A stretch of DNA of 64,000 nucleotides from Bacteroidota bacterium (GTDB lineage: Bacteria; Bacteroidota; Bacteroidia; Bacteroidales; Lentimicrobiaceae). The stretch is from positions 62,001 through 126,000 of the forward strand of contig JAEZNO010000025.1 in the NCBI GenBank assembly GCA_023441805.1. Direction: 5' to 3'. A program made the translations under genes and the position numbers. The notes under the pieces are model-generated. The model saw only the letters and a program-made list of their open reading frames with translations. It was not told the origin of the DNA and made no database searches. Position 1 is the stretch's first letter. The number at the start of each line of letters is the position of its first letter. Positions 6,562-15,207 of the stretch are shown here, in pieces.

Positions 6562-9381
6562 ATGGATAAAGAAAAATCAGTCACGGCCTCTCCTTATTTG
6601 TACAACAGGGCTTTTGCCAAGCTTCCTTTTCCTCTGATTCTTGTGGATGGTGAACTGAATATTGTTGATATAAATGACAATGCCAGTCATTTGACAGGTT
6701 TAACTAATCTATGCATTGGGAAATCCCTCAATGATATATTCCAGGTTAACAACATCTCCAATGTAGTTGAATTTGCGGCTGAACTTGATAAACCACAACC
6801 GGTAGAAGTAATTCTCAGAAGTCAGGTTTCATGTAGTTCTGAAATCCATCCGTCTCCTTACATATTAAGCCAAATGGCGCAATTGGAGAGCGGTTATCTT
6901 ATTCGAATTGAAAAGAAACTAATCGTAGGAAACTCACTTCCTGAACACATTGAGATTAGCGATACTAAAATTATAAGCGCAATTCAGGCAATTTCTAACA
7001 CTGCAACTCATGCATTCTCCATCGTGGATTTGGATGAGATGAAGTATATTATTAGAAATCTAGCACATTTTGAATTAGAGAAGAGGGTTATACCCAACAA
7101 AGAATATTTGAATATGCCACTCCTTGTTGACTCTTCAGTCCCATTGAACGTCTACAGGGAAACAATGGAACAGGCAACAGTTCCTTTTATTGAAAAGCAT
7201 GAGTATCTGGGAGTTGATGGACAAAAGCTCTACTATGAGGTATATGGCTATCCAATTTTTACTAATGACAAGCGCCATTTAATAATACTTCATTATCGCG
7301 ATATCACGAAAGAGAGAATGGCTGAGAATTCTCTTATTGAGCTCAATAAATACATGGAGGATATCCTTACCAATCTGCCGGGAATGATATTCAGGTGTTT
7401 GAATGAACCAAACTTCACTATGGAATATCTTAGTGGAGGGTGTAGAGCTTTGACAGGGTATCTGCCTGAGGAGCTGATAAATAATGCAAGACTCAAGTTT
7501 GGAGATATTATATTTCCTGAAGATAAGGAAATGGTCAGATCCCAAATTCAGCAAGCTGTTTCTAAGCAAAAATATTACAATATTAAGTACCGGATTATTC
7601 ACAAGAAAAAGCACATTATTTGGGTTGCTGAAAGAGGAAGAGGTTCGTATGATGAGGAAGGAAATGTAATTGCAATAGAAGGTTTTATATCAGATATTTC
7701 TGAAGGTAAGATTGCTGAAATTAATCTCAAGAAAGAGTTGATGATTAGTGAGGCAATCGCTCATATCAGTATGGAACTTCTGAAGGATGAAGTTACGCCG
7801 ATTAAGATATCAAGGTTAGTTCAGGAATACATGAAGGAAATTACCGGTAGCAAATTATCCTTGATATATTCACCTGAGGAAAATGGAAGTGGTTTCTCAT
7901 TATTTAATCATAGTGATAATGAAGAACTTATATCGGTCAAGACTGCTGACTTTACATTAAATCAACTCGAATTTCTCACATTGCTTGCCGAGTCAGGCAC
8001 TCCAAAGATATACAACGAACCGACTAGTGTTTTCCTGCCCGGATTCTCAAGTGAAGCAATCAATATTTCGAGCTATTTAAGTGTACCTGCATTCATCAAC
8101 AATAAGCTCTCCGGTTTACTGATTCTGGGGGAGACCCTCTCAGGTTATGATGAAGAGTCTATTGCAGTTGCACAAAGATTCATTAATATGTTTGCTCTGG
8201 GCCTCTACCGACTTAAAGCTGAAGAGTCCCTGCAGGATGCCAAAGTCAAAGCCGAAGAATCTGATCGACTAAAAAGTTTGTTCCTGTCAAATATGTCGCA
8301 TGAAATACGTACACCGATGAATGCGATAGTCGGATTTGCCGAGATGCTACAGGATACTGATCTAGAGGTTGAACAGAAGAATAAATTCCTTGAAGTAATT
8401 ATCAAAAGTGGCGATAATCTTCTAAGACTTATCAATGATATAATCGATATATCCCGCATCGAAGCCGGACAACTAAAATTAGATTATTCTGATTGTCTGG
8501 TGAATGAGATGATAAATGACCTGGAGATTTACTTCAAACAGGAACTTGTAAGGCAGAAAAAAACAAATATCCGATTATTCACCCGACTTGGTCACCCTGA
8601 AAGCGATTTTACTCTTAGTACCGACTGCGTTAGATTGAAGCAGGTGCTTAACAATCTGATTAGTAATGCAATTAAGTTTACTGATGAGGGCTTCATTGAA
8701 TTTGGATACCGAATAATTACCGGGCAAATTGAGTTTTTTGTCAGAGATTCCGGAATCGGAATACCCGCTGACATGAAGAAAATTATTTTTGAACGCTTTG
8801 GACAAGTTAGAGAAGCCATATCACGAAATCAAACAGGTACAGGTTTAGGATTGACCATCTCAAAGAACTTAGTGGAGATGCTTGGTGGTTCAATTTGGGT
8901 TGAATCTTTTCTTGGTGAAGGATCAACATTCTACTTCAATCTTCCTTTGCGCTTAGGCTTCCACGTTGCTGATCAAGTTAAAAAAGACACCGATTCGGAT
9001 GGTCAGCAAGTCTTTACACTTCAGGGTAAAACCATACTCATTGTTGAAGATGTAGATACCAATTTCTTTTACCTGAATTCACTGTTGTCCAGATATAATG
9101 GGAAAATTATAAGGGCAACCAATGGCAGAAAAGCTGTTGAATTGGTGCAGACAGATCCCACAATTGACCTCATCCTGATGGATATTGAGTTGCCAATATT
9201 AGATGGATATAAGGCCACAATAGAAATCAGACAAATACGCCCCGAACTTCCGGTAATAGCACAAACAGCTTTTGCCATGATGGGTGAAAGAGAACGGAGT
9301 AAGGAGGCAGGATGCAATGATTACATAGCCAAACCTATCAGGAAGGAAGAGCTAATCTCAATTCTTAAAAAGTACATTTAA
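6562..9381 (+). CDS. Soluble hybrid sensor histidine kinase (PAS-PAS-PAS-GAF-HisKA-HATPase-REC)
   Basis: A 939-aa signalling kinase with no membrane helices, so probably cytoplasmic. A PAS domain lies at about 15-100, a PAS-like region at 140-250 (ending HYRDITKER), a third PAS at 265-385, and a GAF-like region at 395-545. The dimerisation helix carries the phospho-acceptor His580 in SNMSHEIRTPMNA. The HATPase domain shows RDSGIGIPADM and GTGLGLTISKNLVEMLGG. A C-terminal receiver domain has phospho-acceptor Asp874 (LILMDIELPILDGY) and the conserved Lys in YIAKPI. No separate response regulator or DNA-binding output is adjacent, so it probably feeds a phosphorelay encoded elsewhere. Confidence 0.95.
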   Translation: MDKEKSVTASPYLYNRAFAKLPFPLILVDGELNIVDINDNASHLTGLTNLCIGKSLNDIFQVNNISNVVEFAAELDKPQPVEVILRSQVSCSSEIHPSPYILSQMAQLESGYLIRIEKKLIVGNSLPEHIEISDTKIISAIQAISNTATHAFSIVDLDEMKYIIRNLAHFELEKRVIPNKEYLNMPLLVDSSVPLNVYRETMEQATVPFIEKHEYLGVDGQKLYYEVYGYPIFTNDKRHLIILHYRDITKERMAENSLIELNKYMEDILTNLPGMIFRCLNEPNFTMEYLSGGCRALTGYLPEELINNARLKFGDIIFPEDKEMVRSQIQQAVSKQKYYNIKYRIIHKKKHIIWVAERGRGSYDEEGNVIAIEGFISDISEGKIAEINLKKELMISEAIAHISMELLKDEVTPIKISRLVQEYMKEITGSKLSLIYSPEENGSGFSLFNHSDNEELISVKTADFTLNQLEFLTLLAESGTPKIYNEPTSVFLPGFSSEAINISSYLSVPAFINNKLSGLLILGETLSGYDEESIAVAQRFINMFALGLYRLKAEESLQDAKVKAEESDRLKSLFLSNMSHEIRTPMNAIVGFAEMLQDTDLEVEQKNKFLEVIIKSGDNLLRLINDIIDISRIEAGQLKLDYSDCLVNEMINDLEIYFKQELVRQKKTNIRLFTRLGHPESDFTLSTDCVRLKQVLNNLISNAIKFTDEGFIEFGYRIITGQIEFFVRDSGIGIPADMKKIIFERFGQVREAISRNQTGTGLGLTISKNLVEMLGGSIWVESFLGEGSTFYFNLPLRLGFHVADQVKKDTDSDGQQVFTLQGKTILIVEDVDTNFFYLNSLLSRYNGKIIRATNGRKAVELVQTDPTIDLILMDIELPILDGYKATIEIRQIRPELPVIAQTAFAMMGERERSKEAGCNDYIAKPIRKEELISILKKYI

Positions 9382-9556
9382 TAATAGCTCCGGAGTCCGT
9401 CAGATTAAAGACTGTATCAATCAAATTAGAGATTCCTACAGCTGTTCTCCACATGTCTAGGATAATCCTTCTTTTTACCCTAAATATTGAATCATCAGAT
9501 CCTCCCTAAGTTAAAACTTCACATAGAGTTTTTTCAAGTTGTAAGATTGTGTTTTG

Positions 9557-10207
9557 TCAAATTCTGCTCATCACATTCTGAACGATCAAATCGCAGTACT
9601 TCAGGTTAAATTCATAAATTTCTTCAGCAGAATAGGATTTTTCTATTTCTTTCCTCATCATAGCTTTAGCCCTGTTAAGCTTTGTTCTTACGTTGGCTTC
9701 GCTAATATCCAAAGCTTCGGCTGTTTCGATTCCTGATAAGCCTGAAATCTCCCTCAATGAAAATACTAATCTGTAATCTTCGGGCAATGAAGTAAGTGCA
9801 TCTTCAATTATTCTATTCAATTCATGGTTTGTGGCAGTTTTATCGGGATCAGCTGTTTCCATAGTGAATATAGGTGTCGTAACCTCATCTATTACAATAT
9901 CTGAAAGTTCGTATTTGAAACTGAATTTAAGTTTTTTTCGGTAACAGTTACTTAACATGATTCTGATAAGCCACGTTTTAAATGATGACCGTCCCTCGAA
10001 CTTTGCCAGACTTCTGTAGGCATCCACAAATGTATCCTGCATCAGATCCTGAGTGTCCTCATGATTGTAACCGTATGACCGACCGGTCTTATACAGGAAT
10101 GGATTATTTCGCCTTATAAGGATTTCAAATAATTCCTTTTGTCCGAGCAAAACTTCCTGTATAATCTCCGTATCAGTATAATTATCCTGAATTTTTATAT
10201 CACTCAT
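9557..10207 (-). CDS. ECF-family RNA polymerase sigma factor
   Basis: A 216-aa extracytoplasmic-function sigma factor. Region 2 includes DTQDLMQDTFVDAYRSLAKF and FKTWLIRIMLSNCYRK (-10 recognition and core binding). Region 4 carries the helix-turn-helix ISGLSGIETAEALDISEANVRTK. A C-terminal extension of about 25 residues (ending YCDLIVQNVMSRI) follows region 4. Its start overlaps the stop of the upstream membrane-protein gene by 4 bases (ATGA), implying translational coupling. No zinc-binding or membrane anti-sigma gene lies next to it, so how it is held inactive is unclear. Confidence 0.93.
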   Translation of the reverse strand: MSDIKIQDNYTDTEIIQEVLLGQKELFEILIRRNNPFLYKTGRSYGYNHEDTQDLMQDTFVDAYRSLAKFEGRSSFKTWLIRIMLSNCYRKKLKFSFKYELSDIVIDEVTTPIFTMETADPDKTATNHELNRIIEDALTSLPEDYRLVFSLREISGLSGIETAEALDISEANVRTKLNRAKAMMRKEIEKSYSAEEIYEFNLKYCDLIVQNVMSRI

Positions 10208-10665
10208 TTCACTGTTTCTTTTTTCATCTGCCTATTATTATTAAACAAATATCCGGAGGCTGTTGACTTATCTTCTGAAATTTCGTTGCGCACCCTTGTC
10301 AGTTTCGACATAGCATAGGCACTAATTGCCATAACCAGATCACGGACAGCTACATCAAGATAATGACCACTTGTTAGTAATGTTAATGCGATGACAGTTA
10401 ACCATCCTGCAACAATAATTCCTCCAAGTGCCGGTCTGCTTAACACAATTATACCCGCTATTATTTCTATCACTCCGACGATCATCATAAATACCTCCGC
10501 CGAAACAGGACTAATATCCAAAAATGCAGGACTTAAATATTGAGTCCAGTCGGTTAAAAGATTTGTGAATTTATCAATTCCGGCAACAATAGGTACAATA
10601 CCAAATGTCAGTTTGAGTATTGATTGTACCGATTTAAATCTCTGATCAACAACTATTGAGTTCAT
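10204..10665 (-). CDS. DoxX-like small membrane protein
   Basis: A 153-aa protein with about four hydrophobic helices and a hydrophilic, charged C-terminus of roughly 35 residues. The pattern of a first helix with KLTFGIVPIVAGIDKF and a later FMMIVGVIEIIAGIIVLSRPALGG resembles DoxX/MauE-type membrane proteins, whose roles are mostly redox or quinone-linked and poorly defined. It is the first gene of a two-gene unit with the sigma factor, overlapping it by 4 bases. It could act as the sigma factor's membrane sensor, but it lacks a recognisable anti-sigma motif. Upstream (10666-10860) nothing else was seen. Confidence 0.6.
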   Translation of the reverse strand: MNSIVVDQRFKSVQSILKLTFGIVPIVAGIDKFTNLLTDWTQYLSPAFLDISPVSAEVFMMIVGVIEIIAGIIVLSRPALGGIIVAGWLTVIALTLLTSGHYLDVAVRDLVMAISAYAMSKLTRVRNEISEDKSTASGYLFNNNRQMKKETVK

Positions 10666-10867
10666 GGTTTTAGTTTTTTAGATTAATGTCCTTTATAATA
10701 TAGAGTAGGTGATGATCATAAATGTTACAAACAATGCACAGTATTATGGCATGAAAATCAGCATGTCACAAAACCAGAACTTCAGGTCAGAAATCTAATC
10801 TTTTAAATAGAAGGAACCTGTCCATATGGAACTACATTCGCACAATATTGAACGACTTGAAAAACAT

Positions 10868-10943
10868 AGAGGAACTTGAACAATACTTAAGGATTTGAAC
10901 CCACTGGAACTATTTTGAACCATCTGGAACAACTTTGAACCAG
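10868..10943. repeat. Degenerate GGAAC/TGAAC tandem repeat
   Basis: The words GGAAC and TGAAC alternate at about 9 and 11 nt spacing, giving a roughly 20-nt period of about 2.5 good copies. More degenerate copies reach back to about 10812. On the other strand it reads GTTCAAA...GTTCCAG, a kind of intergenic tract common in Bacteroidota. It stops right at the stop codon of the polymerase gene and may act as its 3' end. Confidence 0.7.
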
Positions 10944-10944
10944 T

Positions 10945-13884
10945 CTAGTATCTAGGATCAGCCTGGGGCGGAAGTTTTGCCATTCTCTGTGCTTCAACTG
11001 AAGGGTAACCAAAATCATCAACTACAATCCCCAAAATAAGATAAACACCCCGACCACGGGTTGGATTCTTTTTCAGAACATCAGGAAATATCACTACATC
11101 GAAGAAATTACCCTCGTTATCGATGAAAGTAACGAACTGCATAATCTCGTTTTTTATTGTGCGAACATACTTTATGGTAACAAGAGCACCGGCCATACGG
11201 ACCTGTTTGCCTACGTAATGTTTAAGAGATTTAGCCAATACTTCGCCCCTGAATTTAGTCTTCAGCATGTCGAAATAGCTCATACTCACAGGGAAGTCAA
11301 GCAGTTCGATTTCATCATAAGCATCTTCAATAGGATTATGCTCAAACTCGGGCAACTCAAATTGCTTAACACCTTGTCGAAACAGTACAGGTGCCGTTAC
11401 TTTTTGTGTCTTTCCAAGCAACATGTGAGATTGCCATAATAACTGTTGTTTATTGAATCCTGTAAACCTCAACGCACCTGAGCGAATCAGAAGAATAGTC
11501 TGCTCTAATCCGGGATTCACCCTTTGGGTAAAATCGTCCAGCGAAAGATATGGGCCATTTTCATTTCTCTCATTGATAATTCTATGTGCAACATCGCTCT
11601 CCAGTCCTGAAATATGTACTAACCCAATATAGATAGTCTTTCCTGTTACACTATTAAAATACCTGCCTCTGTTTACACAGGGAAGTTCCAGTTCGGCACC
11701 CCAGCGTTTGGCTTCGTTGAAATATACCCAGCTTTGATAGTATCCACCGAAATTATTGGCTACGGCAACCATGAACTCTATAGGATAATAGGCTTTAAGA
11801 AATAGGCTCTGATAACTTTCTACTGCAAATGAGGCCGAATGAGCCTTCGAGAACGAGTATCCTGCAAATGACTCAATCTGTCGCCACACTTCCTTTGTGA
11901 TGGCATCAGGATAACCCTTAGCCTTACAATTAGCAAAAAACTTATCCACAATCTTCTGAAACTCAACCCTCGACCTGTATTTTCCACTCATTGCACGGCG
12001 GAGGACATCAGCATCAGCAAGATCCATTCCTGCAAAATGGTGACAAATCTTCAGCACATCCTCCTGATATACCATTACGCCAAAGGTTTCGCTCAATTGT
12101 TCCTTCATTACCGGATGGATATATTCAAATCCATTGGGATTATGGAATCTGACTATATATTCACGCATCATGCCCGAACGAGCTACACCGGGACGAATAA
12201 TTGAGCTTACGGCAACTAATGTAACATAATCATCACAACGCAATTTAGTAATTAACCCACGCATGCCGGGGCTTTCTATATAAAAGCAACCTGTTGTTTC
12301 TCCGCTACTTAACAGCTTTTTTACACTAGAGTCGGTCTTAAACCTGGGTACCTGATGGATATCAATCGACTTACCGTAATTCTCTCTAATGATATCCACG
12401 CATTCAGCAATATGCCCTAATCCGCGCTGACTTAATATATCAAGTTTCTCGAAGCCCAAATCCTCAGCCACATACATATCCCATTGTGTTACAGGCATGG
12501 ATTTGGGTGGCAGGTCAAGTGCTGTGTAACATGTTATTGGCTCTTCGGATATTAACACCCCACCCGCATGGATACTCCTTATATTTGGGAAATCAGTCAT
12601 GCGAACACCAATCTCCATAATCTTTCTGCCAATATGATCCATTTCAGAGGGTGGGGGAGGTTCCTCGACTAATTTATCCAACTCAGCTTTCGGCAATCCC
12701 ACCACCTTACCTAATTCCCTGATTATAGATTTTCCCTTAAAGGTTGACATGGCTCCCAGCAGGGCAGTATGCTCACGACCATATCTCTTGAAAATATAAT
12801 CGAGCACTTCATCTCGTTCTTTCCATGAATAATCTATATCAAAATCAGGTGGACTGGTACGTTTAGGATTAAGGAAACGTTCAAAATAAAGGTTCAGCTC
12901 AATAGGGTCTACATCGGTGATTCTCAGACAATAAGCTACGATACTATTGGCACCGCTACCACGACCGACATGATAAAACCCCCTCGACATAGAATATCTT
13001 ATAATATCCCATGTAATTAGGAAATAGGCGCAGAAACCAAGTCTTTCAATGATATCAAGTTCATGTCGTACCCTGCGTTTGGCTTCAGCATTATTCTTCC
13101 CATACCGATAAATCAATCCATCGAGTGCCAGTTTTTCGAGGAGCAGCCTGTCGTCATAAGCACTTCCTGTAAAGGTCTTTTTATTCTTAATCGATTTATA
13201 ATCAAATCCAATGGAGCATCGACCGGTAATGCGTTCTGTATTTCTGATCAGCTCAGGGAAATTCTGGAAAAGATCAGTTAATTGCTTGTGGGTGCGCATC
13301 ATACGATCACTGCTTGCAACCATATCAGCTGTAAGACGGGTAAGCAGAATGTTATTATCGATGGCCCTCAGATACCTGTGCAACTCATAGCTTCCTTCAT
13401 CAGTAAAAGCTGCCGGTGAATGTATAATGTACTTGTCAGGATACTTAGTGTAATCAGATAATGGCAGTTTTGTGATGTCGGAAGCGGTTACACCAATATA
13501 TTCATTCTCTGCAAGTTGATTGGCTTTATGATTGCCGGCAAATGGATAAACTATCATAACATTGCGAAATGGCGGAGCAATAATAGGCAGAGCTGTCTTC
13601 TGCAGATTACTACGACTCATTAGCTCATTCAGTTCCCTAAATCCATCGTTATTTTCAGCAATACCCGTATACAGAAGTTTATTTCCATCTCTGAATTCCA
13701 TTCCTGCCACAGGTTTTATTCCCTCCTTATTGCAGGCAGACACAAAATCAATAACTCCTGTGCTGTTATTGATATCAGTAAGCAAAGCAACTTCTGCACC
13801 GGCTTCACGGGTAAGCGATGGAATTTTATCGACTGGTATTGTACCGTAACGCAGGCTGTAATATGAGTTATAACTCAGGTGCAT
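10945..13884 (-). CDS. DnaE-type DNA polymerase III alpha subunit, short error-prone form
   Basis: A C-family replicative-type polymerase of 979 aa, about 180 residues shorter than the usual DnaE1 and close to DnaE2 length. The catalytic Asp pair is present at D349 and D351 in SPPDFDIDYSW. The fingers and helix-hairpin-helix regions look intact, and an OB-fold follows near the C-terminus (VRMAGALVTIKYVRTIKNE). The N-terminal PHP domain is degenerate: the metal-binding HxH start is replaced by MHLSYNSYYS and the usual TDH by LLTDINN, so no PHP nuclease activity is expected. It sits 33 bases downstream of a Y-family polymerase gene, the layout of translesion-synthesis cassettes. I infer a damage-tolerance role rather than chromosome replication. 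Confidence 0.9.
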   Translation of the reverse strand: MHLSYNSYYSLRYGTIPVDKIPSLTREAGAEVALLTDINNSTGVIDFVSACNKEGIKPVAGMEFRDGNKLLYTGIAENNDGFRELNELMSRSNLQKTALPIIAPPFRNVMIVYPFAGNHKANQLAENEYIGVTASDITKLPLSDYTKYPDKYIIHSPAAFTDEGSYELHRYLRAIDNNILLTRLTADMVASSDRMMRTHKQLTDLFQNFPELIRNTERITGRCSIGFDYKSIKNKKTFTGSAYDDRLLLEKLALDGLIYRYGKNNAEAKRRVRHELDIIERLGFCAYFLITWDIIRYSMSRGFYHVGRGSGANSIVAYCLRITDVDPIELNLYFERFLNPKRTSPPDFDIDYSWKERDEVLDYIFKRYGREHTALLGAMSTFKGKSIIRELGKVVGLPKAELDKLVEEPPPPSEMDHIGRKIMEIGVRMTDFPNIRSIHAGGVLISEEPITCYTALDLPPKSMPVTQWDMYVAEDLGFEKLDILSQRGLGHIAECVDIIRENYGKSIDIHQVPRFKTDSSVKKLLSSGETTGCFYIESPGMRGLITKLRCDDYVTLVAVSSIIRPGVARSGMMREYIVRFHNPNGFEYIHPVMKEQLSETFGVMVYQEDVLKICHHFAGMDLADADVLRRAMSGKYRSRVEFQKIVDKFFANCKAKGYPDAITKEVWRQIESFAGYSFSKAHSASFAVESYQSLFLKAYYPIEFMVAVANNFGGYYQSWVYFNEAKRWGAELELPCVNRGRYFNSVTGKTIYIGLVHISGLESDVAHRIINERNENGPYLSLDDFTQRVNPGLEQTILLIRSGALRFTGFNKQQLLWQSHMLLGKTQKVTAPVLFRQGVKQFELPEFEHNPIEDAYDEIELLDFPVSMSYFDMLKTKFRGEVLAKSLKHYVGKQVRMAGALVTIKYVRTIKNEIMQFVTFIDNEGNFFDVVIFPDVLKKNPTRGRGVYLILGIVVDDFGYPSVEAQRMAKLPPQADPRY

Positions 13885-13917
13885 TGATTCCTCTTTTTCT
13901 CTCAGTTAATCCAATCA

Positions 13918-15096
13918 TTAGTCCTCGTCATATTCATTTATCCCCAAAGCTGCTCCATGAGTTATGTATCGCACACCAAAGCGGTTGCGAATACGGTCCA
14001 TAGCCTGATACAGGCTGATGGTTTCCGGGTTATCATCAAACATATTTATCTGTTGTACACCGCTCACCAGGTGACTGAATTTGATGCCTATGAGCCTGAT
14101 AAGCATTCGTCGCTGATAGAGGCGGTTAAAGAGATTGCGGACTACCGGCAGCAGAACATGGTCGAAAGCAGTGTAAGGAATTCGGTGCTGCAGGGTATGT
14201 GTATCAAAATTGGCATACCGTACCTTCACTGTAACACACGAGGTTAGTTTCTTTTTACTTCTCAGTTCAAAAGCCAGCTTCTCCACCTTTTTTAAAAGCA
14301 GGTCGTTGATCATCGGGATGTTTATGGTATCCTGTTCAAATGTGCTTTCAGTGCTGATAGATTTCCTTTCAGAATATGGCTCTACAGGAGTATGATCAAT
14401 ACCATTGGCCTTTTTCCATATCATAATGCCATTTTTACCCATAACTCTTTCCACCATTTCAAGCGGCATAGAGCGTAAAGTCTCAATATAGGCAATGCCC
14501 ATTGAGCGAAGCAGTTTATATGTCTGTTCGCCAATCCCCGGTATCTTGCTGATAGATAAGGGATCAAGAAATGCATTTATACGAGGTGCTATTACCTGCA
14601 GTTCACCATTTGGCTTTGCCTGTCCGGTGGCAATCTTCGAGACGGTTTTATTAACCGAAAGTCCGAACGAAATTGGCAGCCCCGATTCCTTTATAATGCG
14701 TTGACGTAGCTCGTGCGACCATTTGAGGGATCCGAAGAAACGATCCATGCCGGTAATATCAATGTAGTGCTCATCAATTGAGGCTTTTTCATAAATAGGT
14801 GACTCCTCAGCAATGATATCGGTAACCATGCGAGAATAACGGGTGTATTGCTCCATGTCGCCGCGAATTACAATTGCATCAGGGCAAAGGGCACGTGCCA
14901 TTTTCATTGGCATGGCCGAATGCACACCAAAGGTCCTTGCCTCATAGCTGCAACCTGCAACTACTCCGCGATCGGACATGCCTCCCACAATTATTGGCAA
15001 GCCGTTTAGCTTGCTGTTGTTCAAACGCTCAACCGAAACAAAGAAGGTATCCAGGTCAAGATGCAGTATCGTTCTATTCTCTAAAACGGGCAGCAT
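13918..15096 (-). CDS. dinB: Y-family translesion DNA polymerase (Pol IV/DinB-like)
   Basis: A 392-aa lesion-bypass polymerase. All catalytic positions are present: D14 in LHLDLD, steric-gate F19 in TFFVSVE, SYEART at about 50-55, and D108-E109 in SIDEHYID. A helix-hairpin-helix thumb (SKIPGIGEQTYKLL) and little-finger domain follow. At the C-terminus Q349-INMF-353 fits the sliding-clamp-binding consensus QxxLF. So, unlike ImuB, which lacks catalytic residues, this is an active polymerase with its own clamp contact. It precedes the DnaE-like gene by 33 bases on the same strand and is divergent from an XRE-S24 regulator that probably controls both. Confidence 0.92.
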   Translation of the reverse strand: MLPVLENRTILHLDLDTFFVSVERLNNSKLNGLPIIVGGMSDRGVVAGCSYEARTFGVHSAMPMKMARALCPDAIVIRGDMEQYTRYSRMVTDIIAEESPIYEKASIDEHYIDITGMDRFFGSLKWSHELRQRIIKESGLPISFGLSVNKTVSKIATGQAKPNGELQVIAPRINAFLDPLSISKIPGIGEQTYKLLRSMGIAYIETLRSMPLEMVERVMGKNGIMIWKKANGIDHTPVEPYSERKSISTESTFEQDTINIPMINDLLLKKVEKLAFELRSKKKLTSCVTVKVRYANFDTHTLQHRIPYTAFDHVLLPVVRNLFNRLYQRRMLIRLIGIKFSHLVSGVQQINMFDDNPETISLYQAMDRIRNRFGVRYITHGAALGINEYDED

Positions 15097-15113
15097 AAAA
15101 ATATTTTTAGCAG

Positions 15114-15147
15114 TTTGTCAAAATGAGTTTTCTTTGTTGTATCTTTG
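15114..15147 (+). promoter_or_regulatory. Promoter for the XRE-S24 regulator gene
   Basis: A TTTG at 15114-15117 and TATCTTTG at 15140-15147, separated by 22 nt, match the Bacteroidota -33/-7 pattern. Transcription would begin near 15154, about 54 nt before the ATG. The -7 element overlaps the left half of a perfect inverted repeat, so the promoter can be blocked by a bound regulator. Confidence 0.65.
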
Positions 15148-15164
15148 ATTAGTTTTTAATCAAA
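15144..15164. promoter_or_regulatory. Candidate operator: TTTGATTA-5-TAATCAAA palindrome
   Basis: A perfect 8-bp inverted repeat with a 5-nt spacer lies in the 111-bp divergent region between the Y-family polymerase gene and the XRE-S24 gene. It covers the -7 element and predicted start site of the rightward promoter. The most natural ligand is the XRE-S24 protein itself, giving autorepression and co-control of the leftward polymerase genes. This is inference from position and symmetry. Confidence 0.6.
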
Positions 15165-15207
15165 TTAGCGACTACAATATAATCATTTATTATCTAACCT
15201 GCAACAA

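Noticed and set aside
13957..14247. Plus-strand 96-codon frame inside the Y-family polymerase gene
   Set aside because: Fully antisense to a well-supported gene, with no family resemblance; a shadow frame.
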